64,000 nucleotides of DNA, from positions 1,674,001-1,738,000 of the forward strand of contig JAQOOI010000070.1 in NCBI GenBank assembly GCA_028554645.1, given 5' to 3'. The position numbers and the translations under genes were made by a program. This DNA comes from Omphalotus guepiniiformis (Eukaryota; Basidiomycota; Agaricomycetes; Agaricales; Omphalotaceae). Below, piece after piece: positions 21,816 to 32,454 of the stretch (the stretch's first letter is position 1; each line of letters starts with the position of its first letter). The notes under the pieces are model-generated. The model searched no databases. It was not told where the DNA came from and saw only the letters and a program-made list of their open reading frames with translations.

Positions 21816-23193
21816 TGATGCGCCGATTTTCGGCATCTGCATTAAAAGCCAGGTGATTAATCATTTTAGGCATTTGCAGTGAGGTATTAGAGGGTTGAAA
21901 GGTGCCCGCCTTGTCAATCAAAATGTGTTGTGATTTGAGTAATAAAGCATGTTCTATTACCTACGGTACAACATGTGTATCAAGGTTCTAGGCTAGTCAG
22001 TACAGTTGTGATGTAGAGAATTGTTCAATAGCCATCCACTGTTGAATCAGACTCACCCAATCTTGTAACGAGAACTCTGACATCACAACGTCAATTGCAT
22101 CATATAACTATTAGGGGAACATCTTCCTCCGGTCAATAAAGAATAAAAACCCGGCGGAAACTAAAAATGGATGGGACGCGAAATAGAGTCGAAATAATGG
22201 ATCTAGAATAGTTTTGGGGTATTTACTCCTTAATTAATCGCCAGGAACAAAAGTTGATCGAGGAAATTTGCTTCGATTAATTGTCCGGTGAAAATTGCTT
22301 GACAAGAAACCGGTTAGGAGGTGTAAAAAACTCGATCAGTAAAATTTCTCGGAATACTACTGAATTGAAGGAGTTCCTTTAACGAAACAATGTGATACTT
22401 TGAGGGGTATAATTTCTATCAGGTGATTAATCCTATGGAACCCAGATGCCCGAGAAATGTCAAGGAAATCCGTAAAAATGAAATAAAGGGGCTGAATATT
22501 GACTATAATAAAAATAATGGAATTAAAACGCATTTTTGAGGTTTTGCCTCATAAAATAGATCTATACAAGTAATAATGGACATACTTGACACAGATACTT
22601 ACAACCTACATACACGGATATAGGTATATATATAAAACAGGACAGTTTAGCTATAATTTCCGTTTTTATTAATTTTGGACTGGCAGTATGTATAAAAGGG
22701 CAGTAACCTGGAGAGAGAAAATCCAGGAGAGTACCATAGAGTCACAGGGTCACTGGGGATCGTCTTTATAACGTGAATCGTGCCTGTGAAGGGAAATCCT
22801 ACCAAAAACATAAAGTTGCCCTGGTCTGTTTATAGTCCGGTGTTTATTGCGATATTGTATAAAGATCATTGTTGGTTGAATTGAACTGGTTGTGTTATTG
22901 GAATTGGTTGTTTGATCTTGTGGTCAATTGGTTGTGATTGTGCAGTGAACACCTGTCTTGTTCAAAACCGTCTTGTGCTACTTTTTGCCTTAGTGCATTT
23001 TAAAAGCTCAGCAATAAAGTTCTTGTGATAAAGATATAAAGTTCTAATAAAGAAGCCATAAGTTTGGTCGTGCGGAACCTTTGACAACGCCCCCTCAGAC
23101 TCGCACCTTTCGAGTGACTTGGTTGTTTTGGTTGTTTTTGGGTTTTTGTTCATTAGCCCTTTAGCAGTTCATTTCCCCGATTCATTCTCATCA
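21816..23193. repeat. Solo LTR (1,378 bp) inserted in element A pol
   Basis: Starts TGATG, ends CATCA, and is flanked by CCGG on both sides (21812-21815 and 23194-23197). Removing it with one CCGG restores the pol frame, and the peptide length across the junction then matches element B. It holds no long ORF. A TATA-like GTATAAAAGGG lies near 22690, and near 23065 is the motif GTGCGGAACCTTTGACAACG, which closely resembles a motif near the end of the element B LTR (about 30255). A full element was probably reduced to this LTR by recombination. Confidence 0.85.
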
Positions 23194-25074
23194 CCGGATA
23201 CCGAAAGCATTGGAGGAATTGGTCATTAACGAAATCAACTCGCAGGAAAGAGCGGGGAGGTTCGAACCCACTACCTCGAGTTACCGATCGGCGCTATTCG
23301 CCGTGGCTAAGAAGAAAGGAGTAAGGTTAGTGGTGAACCTCGAGGAACTAAATGCTGTTACTGTTCAGGATGCATCGCTGCCACCCAACGTCAACGAGTT
23401 CGCAGAAGACTTCTTAGGTTATGCGTTGTATGGTCTATTCGACTTATTTTCAGGGTTTGACGCTCGATGGGTGGCTGAAAAATCGAGGCCTTTACAGGCT
23501 TTCCATTCGCCTGCCGGGGCAAAACAACAGTGTACGCTGGTCCAAGGATATACTAACGCTCTACAGGAGTTTCAACGAGATACGTGTCACGCCCTAGAGT
23601 CGGTAAAAGAATTCGCGAGAATTTTTGTAGATGATTGCGGACTCAAGGGGCCGAAGTCAAGGTACAACGACGAAGCCATAGGAGACAACCCAAACATCCG
23701 GAGGTATGTATACGAGTATGTTCAGAACCTTGACCTCCTTCTAGGCGCACTTATTAATGCCGGAATCACCGCTTCCGGTTCAAAGGCAGTTCTCGCAGCA
23801 GAAAGACTCAGGATTGTGGGGACAGTAGTAGCTCTCGAAGGATGGATCATAGAACCCAACGTGGTAGCCAAGGTCCGAAACTGGAAAAGGCCGACGTCAG
23901 TCTCGGAAATAAGGCAGTTCTTAGGGCTAGCCGGAGTAGGGAGGCGTTGGATTAAAGGGTTTGCTCTCATAGCCAAGCCATTGACAGTTTTACTGCATAA
24001 AGAGGCTGACAAAGAGTTCGTCCTCACAGGAGATGCGGCAGACGCCATGGACACTCTCGTCGACAAAATCACGAACGCTCCCGTATTGATTAAGGTGAAC
24101 TACGAAATAGCTTGCAAAGTTCTCAGGAGGGGGAGGGATTCAGACGAAGGGCTAGTAATCGTTGGGGTGGACGCGTCATGGAAAGGGGCAGGATGGACTC
24201 TATATCAGGTCAGGGACGACAAGAAGAGACCGGCGATTTATGGGTCGTGCACTTTTAACGACCGAGAACAGAACTACGGGCAACCGAAGTCGGAGGTATA
24301 TGGTGTGTTTCGAGCGCTAAAAGAACTTAGGCATTGAGTATGGGGAGTTCATTTCCGACTGGATCACGATGCCAAGTCACTTGTTCAAATGCTGCGGGAA
24401 CCGGACGATGTACCGAACGCTCCAGTTTTAAGATGGATTTCATGGATAAGATTGTTCGATTTCGAGCTGAACCACGTAACCGCTGACCATCACAAAGTTG
24501 AAGATGCCTTGTCTCGCAGATCCCGACTCGAAGGAGAGAAAGTGGAGACGACGGAAGAGATAGAATCGTTCATAGAATCGTATCTGGATATGGTATACCG
24601 AGATGAGTCCATTCCTTATGGGGCCACGGTTCACTCGGCAACCGGTTACCTCATTGATTCTCTGTATGCTAAATACAATAGCCATCTAGTTCCCGCCACT
24701 ACGGAAGGGATAAAACTGCCTATCTATCGAGGGTCGAAGGCAATCAACGTGGAGGACGATAGTTACGAGGTAGGTTCCGTCACCGCTAACAACACTCACA
24801 GGTCAGTACGGACGTTACCAGATTTCTCGCACAGAAAGAGCGTGAGATACGAGAGTTCGGAGATAAGCTGGGGATCCGAACAGGTGGAATTGGAAGTATC
24901 TATATTCGAATCCTACGTATCGGGAAGGAACGAAGGAAACGGTCAAAATATTCCTCTTCGTCCAACAAGAACAGGTCACCCAAACAAAGTACGAGACAGC
25001 GACGACGGGGATTTTTGGAGTGGGTTGCGGGTTTTCCTTCTAGAAGGTTACGAATTCGAAATGAAAAGTAGAAT

Positions 25075-26132
25075 TCGTTTTAATGTGTGCACCGTTCCGC
25101 CAAAAGTTGGCCCTTCAAGCGGGCCTCCGATTTGATCGGACCTCGTGACTTTGATTACTCATCGTATGTGCCGCGCGCATTTCCACTTTGGCCTGGCTGG
25201 TCAAAATTTCGGGGTTAGGGTTGTCCTGTTTGGAATATGCACAGCTGTTGTTGCTATACTCTTTTCTCTTTGGTCTTCAGACCCAGGCAGATGGGAAATA
25301 TACTTTGACAACTTGAAAACCAGCTTATTACTGACCTAATAGGTAACTTTGAGTTGTGCAGGCTAGGGCAAATGACTTTAGAGCAAGCAAGAGATCAGAT
25401 GTGTTGGTCACTTCATAGACAAAACTATTATGAGTTCCAATGGGGTGATCTTGCTGTTGTACCTTTGATAATGGACACAATACTCTCAAGTCAGGGTGCA
25501 CAGTTAGTTTTAGTAGAAGAAGTTTGTTGCAATGAACATATAAGAGGTGCAAGTCATTATCAAAACTGTTCTGTCTTTGAGAGAAATCTTGATCCAGCTA
25601 GATCTGTTAGTGAGTGGTTCACAAACTTGAGCATGAGACAGCCAGCCAGTGTACACAATGTCAAAGCCAAATTGCCTACAAACACACTCTACAAACTGCA
25701 CCTGAGATCTTATCTTGTCACTTTGAGCCTAACACAGTGGCTGATAGATCTTTTTACATAGACAGGTTCTTTAATATTAACATTGATGGTGAGCACAATG
25801 TATATGAGCTGAGAGGTGTTGTATATCTAGGTGATATGCATTATATATGTAGAGTTATTGAATGAACTGGTTCAGTTTGGAATCATAATGGTGTTGGACT
25901 TAATGGGCACAAGCTCATGTATGCTGCTTCACTTAGCCATGGCAGAAGTGTGAACCTTAGCAAATGCAGAAATAAGTTTGTCTATGGTGCAATCTACACT
26001 AAAGTCCATCACGTTCATAACATTACTAACACTGTCTAATTAATCTTTCTGAGTGAGCAACAGGGATGGTGTGAATGGCCTAGAACGGATTCGTCCTGGC
26101 CTGCATCAGTAGATGCAGGCTGATAATCCAAG
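25075..26132 (+). mobile_element. Helentron/Helitron-like non-autonomous element (1,058 bp)
   Basis: Begins TCGTTTTAATG after a T (25074) and ends CCAAG before a T (26133). There is no target-site duplication. Excision joins aga-at to t-agg and restores the pol frame (R-I-R-V). Twelve bases before the end is a perfect 9-bp hairpin: GCCTGCATC, loop agta, GATGCAGGC (26099-26120). The same hairpin with the same spacing and ending recurs on the minus strand at 60562-60595 with unrelated sequence behind it. Insertion at TT, a TC start, no duplication and a 3' hairpin are known traits of the Helentron branch. No Rep/helicase is present. It carries a broken gene fragment. Confidence 0.78.
25354..26035 (+). 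pseudogene. Captured gene fragment, possibly the C-terminal part of a ubiquitin-protease-like domain
   Basis: A coding-like stretch with several stops and frame changes. The late part, YELRGVVYLGDMHYICRV followed after an in-frame TGA (25862-25864) by VWNHNGVGLNGHK and YGAIYTKV, resembles the end of USP-type (C19) domains as found in many mushroom transposon-linked proteins, where Y-x-L-x-G-V-V, a GxxHY-like box and W-x-x-G follow in order. The assignment rests on motif order only and could be wrong. No start codon or complete domain is present. Confidence 0.4.
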
Positions 26133-27494
26133 TAGGGTTCCCGGAAAATATGTCACTGATAGGGATAGAGTCAGGTTCCGCAAGAAAGCGTCAAGATTCT
26201 TCCTGCACGAAGGTAAGATATGGCTCAAGTCGAAGAAGATTATGGGAACCCTCCCAAGATTGGTGGTAGAATCGGAGACAAAACGAGGAGAGCTCATGAG
26301 CATGGCCCACAACGAGGCAGGACACCGTGGACGCGACGCTACGTATCGCAACCTTAGCGACCGATTCTTCTGGCCTAATATGTATGACTCAGTCTCCTTC
26401 TTTGTTAGGTCCTGCATCGAGTGTCAAAAATTAATATGTCCGCTGCCCGTGATTCCTTACAACAAACGTTGGCAGGCACCGCTCCTTAGACAATTCAACC
26501 TCGACTGTATCCATATGCCCACGGGGATAGGAGGAATGGAGTACATCGTTCAGGCAATCGAACCAAATATTTTGTGGACAGAGGCGGAAGCTCTAAAAGC
26601 CTTGAAGTCATCTCGAATTGCTAAGTTTGTTTTCGAAATGCTTATTTGTCGGTTTGCGTGCATTCCTATACTGACAATGGACGGAGGCAGCGAGTTTAAA
26701 GGGGAAGTGGAAGAGTTACTAAGGGAACAGTATAATTGCCTGGTGATTATTTCGACAGTGTATCATCCACAAGGAAATGCCCCTGTCGAAAGGGCTCATC
26801 AGCCCCTGGTATCTGCCATCTTCAAATGCACGGGGGACGCAAAAGGATCTTGGCCTCTATACTTGGAACCGGCTCTTTTCGCGATCTGAATTACGGTAAG
26901 CCGATCTACGGGATACTCACCTTATTTTCTCTTGTATGGCATCCACCCAATTCTCGCATTCGACATCAGCGAGGCTACCTGGCAAACTCTGGCTTGGGAT
27001 CAAGTAAAGACCCATGAGGATCTGTTGGCACTTCGAATTCTCCAATTGAATCGACGAGGACCAGAGATTAAGAAAGTGTATGCTAAGGTACGTGAATCTC
27101 GGAGACGGGCTATTGACGATTTGGAACGTAGGGGAAAATACTCATTCGATTTCCACAATTATGAACCGGGGATGTACGTATGGTTGAGGGAGTCGCGTCT
27201 AGATGAAATCAAGGGAGGTAAAGGGGAGTGGACTTATTCGGGCCCATACGTAATTCACGAGAAACGGTCTACTGGGTCTTTCGTTCTTCGAGAACTTAGT
27301 GGCGCCATCCTGAAAGGGCACGTCAACGCGCAACGATTGCGGCTCTTCTACTACCGACCAGAGAATCAAACTCTGAAGACGGCGATTCCGATGTAATGAG
27401 CGAAGTGAACTGGGGAGGTTAAAAGCTTCAAGGATACGTTTCAAATTCCTATCTCATTATTCCATTTCTCTTTCCTTTTCTCTCTATTTCCTCA

Positions 27495-28273
27495 ATGTGT
27501 TCAACTGATTACTTGGGAGATCTTGACGCATCAACAAAAGCTTACGACGAGGCCTGGTCAAAGGTTCAATACAATATATTCAATGGCCGCGACACTCCGT
27601 ATTTCTTTATTCCTCTCAAAGAGTTCTCATTCGATTCTGAACAGGGTTACGCTCCCGCTTATCAAATCTTGTGGAACAGCCCTCAAATTGAAGTCATGCG
27701 ATACAATGATTGTTTCTCACAGCCTGCTAAGAGAGTACGACACGTCCCTTACGACGGATTCGAAAGACGCGACTTATGTGTGGTATTCGAATATGAAGTT
27801 GTGGAAGTATTTCTCATTGGAGGAAATTGTACAGGTTTCTTGAAGTCCGTCGGTTCCCTACCCGTTATCGACAATCTCTACCTCACGATCATCCATTCTC
27901 ATGGGAGATGTTCAAAAAGTTCTCGAGGAGGTTCTGCCTTCACATCCTGGATTTGGATCCGGTGTACGCTGTAATTGCAACAAAGTTGGGGAGGTCCGTC
28001 GATTGGGAGATGGGAGTGGTAGAAAGAGTGGCGAAGGATATGCTTTACGAGGGGAGAGGATACGAACCAACCAGATTCGTCAATTTCTATCGCGCATTTC
28101 TCAACCGCTTTTCGTCTTATGCTCTCGACATGGAGCTCAGGTCAAGAACTGTCTTTGACAATTTTCATTCTCTTCCAATCATCACGACCCCGTCTTATCT
28201 TTCCTTCACGCAAGGAACCACAGACTCTCCGGTTCTGTATGCTCTGCACCTCGCGTCCAGGACGGACTACTGA
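27495..28273 (+). pseudogene. Extra ORF of element A downstream of integrase, one frameshift
   Basis: A first frame (27495 to about 27825, containing DTPYFFIPLKEFSFDSEQGY) and a second frame (about 27827-28273, containing SWEMFKKFSRRFCLHILDLD and GYEPTRFVNFYRAFLNRF) together look like one protein of about 260 residues broken by a single shift near 27826. No known family is recognised and it is not a chromodomain. It ends 14 bp before the 3' LTR. Element B has no counterpart on this strand. Confidence 0.5.
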
Positions 28274-28286
28274 AAATATTCCTCTC

Positions 28287-28516
28287 TGTGGAAGAGTGGT
28301 CTGCCCTAAGGGTAGACCTTCCTCTTCACCTACTCCTTAAGCGTGTTACAATTCAAAATTCTTATAGATTCTAAATGTTCTTCCTTGCTCTAGATACGAC
28401 GTCATTCTTTCAAGCTCTGAATACTCTTTCCGTTATGTTTTCGTTCCATCCATTCATATCTGCTTATATTGTCTCTTTTCGTTAGATCACTCTTTCATAA
28501 GGTACTTCTGGACCGT
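28287..28516 (+). repeat. 3' LTR of element A, left part
   Basis: Repeats the first part of the 17892-18647 LTR and stops at CCGT, where element B starts. Small differences from the 5' LTR include a gap in GACGTCTCGATTC (GACGTCATTC here). The rest continues at 45046. No clear polypurine tract precedes it. Confidence 0.9.
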
Positions 28517-30362
28517 TGTTGCGTCAAAAAGCCTTTCAGTACTGAAATCTATCAGATTGAAGTAAATATGGAATGTTCAAGCATTGGAAACTGAACATAA
28601 AGGACTAGAGTCACCCCAGACTGCTAGTTAAGACATGAAACATACTTGTACTCACAATACCTAAGTGTAGTGTTTGCTACAGTACTGAATCTGGTACTAA
28701 GCAACTGTGACCAATGGGTTATACAAAGAAATACTAGTTATGCCTCTCCAGATGTGTTGGAATTCCAATGTTCCATACCAGATTGAGTTGGTCAGACCCA
28801 CCCTCTAATAACTAGAGACTCTACCAAGTGTTGTTGACTGTAATCCAAGGGGTTGATGGATTTTCACTTCAATTGAACAACTATCTAAGTCCTTTGGACT
28901 GATCAAAAGTTCCAGCTGGTCTTGCTAACTAAGTTGGCACTATAAGATTGAATGCTGAGAATATGGGCAATCTTGAAGATTGTATTACCAGAGAAATATT
29001 GTACATTGAGTACTATGTGGATATAATGTCACTGAGATGAAATGCCAATCTGTGTAATAATGGAAGTAGATTCAAAAGTTACATCTGCACAAATGAGTTA
29101 GATACTCAATACTCATGCTGGAAGGAGTTAGATACTGAAAATGAGTATCTCTCTGGATCTGAGTATCTCTCTGAAATTCAGTAACCCTCTGAACTTGATG
29201 AAAGACAAAGGCACTCTAATTGGAGGTCTTAGACGAAACTATGGGATAGAATACTGTCCTAGGAGAAGCTGAGAGCTATCCTAAACAAGAAATGTAACCT
29301 GAGTACAAATCTGACCAAAAAGAGATGTATAGGGGTAAAACTTGAAATAAACAGTTACTGTACCTTACTGTGGCTGATAGAAACGATGAAGCATGGTCTA
29401 GATAAGCTCTAGAGCTTCTACACAACTCCTAATGCTGCCCTAGTAGAGGAGGATGTGCCAATTTTGGAGAAACTCATAGGGGACCAGATTTGCAATGCAT
29501 TGAGGAGGATGTCACCTGTCAGGATACTGGTTGCTATTTACAGGTTCTGGACCTTTATTTAGATACCCTGGGTACGCCCTAACACACCTAGAACGCGGAC
29601 AAAGCGATATATTTCTGTTTTTATACCAATCTATACCCAAAGTTCCTACATTTTGACTATCTAACTGGAAAATTACCTAGAAAACTACCTAAAAAGAATC
29701 CAATCTCTGCTCAATTGATACTTACTTACTTTTGACTCATTTACTGTTCAGATTACTCTTTTAATTTCGAGATATATGTTTGATTTTATGATTTAGTATA
29801 TATAGCTTACAGAGTATCTATTTAGATTTTCTTAAGCAAGTACTGCCCAAAGCTCCAAGCCAAAGCAGGAAACCCTTCTTAGACGAAATATAGCCTGGCT
29901 CTTTAGAGTTCAGTTCGAGAAATATCCAGTTGTGAAAACTTCTGTAAAGTCCCTTGTGGCAGATAAATTGAAAGAGATACTGAATCTTTGCTGAAACTGC
30001 TGTTCTGTCTGTGCTGAATCTGCCTGCTGAAACTGTCTGTGCTGCATCTGAAACTGTTCCCTGCATTGTCTGACCATTGGATCGAGTTTAAACATCGAGA
30101 TTGATTGTCCTGAATCCCTCCTGAACCCTGAAAAACCGCCTTTACCTTCTGTCTGAATCTTGTGTTTTGAGATACCCTCTGCCATTTTTCACCCAGATTG
30201 AGATAAAGACATCTGTAACCCTGCAGATTTGAAGTTCAATTGTTGCGTCTAACTGTGCGGAATCTCTGACAACGCCAGTCACACCTCACCCTACATCATT
30301 TTTGATTTGAGTTGGATTGTGCTCATTTGAGTATCTCTCTCGTTCATTTCATAGTCACTACA
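28517..30362 (+). repeat. 5' LTR of element B (1,846 bp)
   Basis: TG...CA ends. Internal repeats of GAGTTAGATACT and GAGTATCTC type occur at about 29094-29180. The 3' part contains GTGCGGAATCTCTGACAACG, shared in diverged form with the solo LTR at 21816-23193. No long ORF; short frames here are repeated identically in the 3' LTR. Confidence 0.92.
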
Positions 30363-30364
30363 TC

Positions 30365-30382
30365 TGGAGCCCACCGCGAGGG
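30365..30382 (+). promoter_or_regulatory. Primer binding site of element B
   Basis: TGGAGCCCACCGCGAGGG lies two bases after the LTR and starts with TGG as a tRNA-complementary site should. Like the site in element A it has the pattern TGG-n3-4-CCACCGC-n-AGGG. Confidence 0.65.
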
Positions 30383-30535
30383 GTGGCTTTAGACTTGATA
30401 ATTGAACTATCTGTGTATTTACACGTGTCTGGAAATAAATCTGGACTTTTTCTGTGTTGAACTTTGCCCTGTTCCTCACTTAGCAACAATTTCCTTGAAG
30501 TTGTTGAACCATCTATAAGTTTTATAACTTAGAGT

Positions 30536-32446
30536 TTGCTTGTCAAAATTAGCAGCTCACAGAGAAACACACGTCCTAGAAAGACTAAGAATTCTGAGAG
30601 AGCTGGAACAGAAGAATTGTCACTGAACCAGTCATCCAGAAGGAAAAGTTCCAAAGGAAAAGAGAAAGAAGTCATACCTGAACCAGATTCAAGTCCACTT
30701 TCGTCTCTTTCGTCCCTAAGTACTATTCCTGAACGGAATACACCTCCAGATTTATCTGAACTCTCAGCTAGATACAAGAAAAATAAGAGGAACTTTGTTA
30801 ACAGTCCTCAATATTTTGCCTTGACACATAAAAGAATCCCTGTTAAAATAATAAGGAACCCGAGAAACAATATGTCTACTCATGACAATGCTACTGGGAA
30901 TGAAGCTCCCCAACAACAAGGACCTACCCAAGGACCTGTTGAGATGGAAGAGATCTTCATTTTTGGAAATGCAACAGGAATGCAGATTCCTGTTCCTGCA
31001 GCTAAAGAGTTGCAAAATGAGAAACTACCTAAAGTCTCTAAGCAGGCTCCCATCTTCGATAAGAAACATCCATCTGAATTGGTTGCATGGTTGGCAGAGC
31101 TGGAAGGCATCTTTGTGTCAACCGGAACTAAAACAGATGCGGCTAAAGTGATGTTGGCACTCAGATACATGGAGTTCCATACCCGTGAAGAGTTTCAACG
31201 GCTTCAAGCTGTTAAAGATTTGGATTGGGATGCTTTCAAAGAGGCATTAATGAAAAATTTCCCTGAATCTGCAGATAGAGGACTGGGATCTAGACAAAGA
31301 TTGTATGCTATCATTGATGCATATAAGCTCATAGTGCTTGGTGCTATTCAGAAACTGATGGCATTTAAAAGAGAGTATGAGATTGAGTATGAGAAACTAT
31401 CTTCTGGTACTACACCTGTAGTATCAAACTCAGAAGCTGTAGCTGGTTTCTTGAGTGCACTAGATGAACCCTTCAGAAGAAAACTTCTGGACCGTTTGGA
31501 AAACAAAGTGATCAATGGCCACTTACAAGTTCAGAGAGAGGATGACCCTTTTACTCTGAAAGATGTAATGTCTGAGGCTGAAAAACTCTGTTCTGTAAAA
31601 AGAGCAGGGGGATACAACTTTGGTTTATTCTTGAATGGTCCAAATCTGGCAGAAGGATACTCTAGGATACTCCCAACAACTGAGCAGAGTGCTACAAGGA
31701 AGTTATATGATCCTTACCAAGTAGCATCTACTGTGAAGTCAGAACCAGATCAGTGGGCAATGAAATTGTCTGCAACAGTGGATAGTCACCAGAACCAGTT
31801 TAACCAGATTAGACAAGCCCAGGAAACGAATCTGGCAGCTCTTGCAAAGCTATCTGAGACAGTTGCTAACTTGGCAAAAATGACCCAAGCAACTTCTAGC
31901 TCAGTTAGGATGAACATGAATGCTCCAAATTCCCAATCTGGACCTGGAATGAACTCTAATGGACACAATAGTGTACAAAGATCGTCCCAGATGTCATCTG
32001 TGAATAATAATACTCATGCTGACTCCAATTGCTATATATGTGATGAGCCTGGACATAGATCTATGGACTGTCCACATCAACTTAGATTTATCAGGTTGGG
32101 GTGGATGATCAAGAATAGTGCTGGTAAATGGGCATTGAAAGATGGAGTATATTGGCCAAGAGCTGATCCGTCTGATACTCGGTCTAAGAAAGAGAAGATT
32201 GAGGAAATTGCCAAAAGACATGGATGGGAACAACCCTCCTCTCATGTTGACCAGAACTTGTATGCTTTTGAAGATGAGGATTCGGCTATAGCAGGTCCCT
32301 CTCAAAGTAGTTCATTAGATGCTATCAACAGCCTTGTTGCTCAATTCAGTCAGGTTTGCAATACTTTGCAGAATCTGGCACCAGCAGCTAAATCTGAAAC
32401 TAAGCAGATTTTGAAACGAGAAAACAACTCTGAGTCGAAAAACTAG
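30536..32446 (+). CDS. Element B Gag with CCHC zinc knuckle
   Basis: Up to 636 residues; the first ATG of the frame may lie slightly inside. It has a basic, Ser-rich N-terminus and then a gag core (FDKKHPSELVAWLAELEGIF; MLALRYMEFHTREEFQRLQ; DWDAFKEALMKNFPES). Near residue 500 is the zinc knuckle CYICDEPGHRSMDC (C-x2-C-x4-H-x4-C), which binds the element RNA in related Gag proteins. The stop at 32444-32446 is 8 bp before the ATG of the protease ORF. No lesion seen. Confidence 0.88.
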   Translation: MLVKISSSQRNTRPRKTKNSERAGTEELSLNQSSRRKSSKGKEKEVIPEPDSSPLSSLSSLSTIPERNTPPDLSELSARYKKNKRNFVNSPQYFALTHKRIPVKIIRNPRNNMSTHDNATGNEAPQQQGPTQGPVEMEEIFIFGNATGMQIPVPAAKELQNEKLPKVSKQAPIFDKKHPSELVAWLAELEGIFVSTGTKTDAAKVMLALRYMEFHTREEFQRLQAVKDLDWDAFKEALMKNFPESADRGLGSRQRLYAIIDAYKLIVLGAIQKLMAFKREYEIEYEKLSSGTTPVVSNSEAVAGFLSALDEPFRRKLLDRLENKVINGHLQVQREDDPFTLKDVMSEAEKLCSVKRAGGYNFGLFLNGPNLAEGYSRILPTTEQSATRKLYDPYQVASTVKSEPDQWAMKLSATVDSHQNQFNQIRQAQETNLAALAKLSETVANLAKMTQATSSSVRMNMNAPNSQSGPGMNSNGHNSVQRSSQMSSVNNNTHADSNCYICDEPGHRSMDCPHQLRFIRLGWMIKNSAGKWALKDGVYWPRADPSDTRSKKEKIEEIAKRHGWEQPSSHVDQNLYAFEDEDSAIAGPSQSSSLDAINSLVAQFSQVCNTLQNLAPAAKSETKQILKRENNSESKN

Positions 32447-32454
32447 AGTTTCCA

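Larger units (their letters stand above)
21192..27396 (+). pseudogene. Element A Pol (RT, RNase H, integrase), interrupted
   Basis: Removing the solo LTR with one CCGG and the Helentron-like insertion leaves one frame of 1,255 codons from ATG 21192 to TAA 27394-27396. It carries RT (SYRSALFAVAKKKGVRLVVN; active site FVDDCGLKGP; IRQFLGLAGVGRRWIKGF), RNase H (GVDASWKGAGWTLYQ; FNDREQNYGQPKSEVYG), integrase with H-H-C-C (AHNEAGHRG; CIECQ), the catalytic stretches LDCIHM, TMDGGSEF and PVERAH, and a GPY-type C-terminus (YSGPYVIHEK). Two premature stops remain: TGA 24335-24337 and TGA 26887-26889. Alignment with element B suggests both were CGA (Arg), that is C-to-T changes at CpG. Inactive. Confidence 0.88.

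Noticed and set aside
21812..23197. Interpretation of the 1.38-kb insert as a TIR DNA transposon with CCGGTGATG ends and an AT duplication
   Set aside because: The TG...CA solo LTR with a CCGG 4-bp duplication explains the same bases better, gives a peptide length across the junction equal to element B, and fits the TATA box and shared LTR motif.
26099..26120. Hairpin as a bacterial-type terminator or CRISPR-like repeat
   Set aside because: The context is a eukaryotic transposon; the hairpin recurs once at another element end with identical spacing, which fits a Helentron terminus. No spacer-repeat array exists in the window.
29818..30185. Open frames inside the element B LTR, repeated at 44497-44864
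   Set aside because: They lie in non-coding LTR sequence, are identical only because the LTRs are identical, and resemble no protein.
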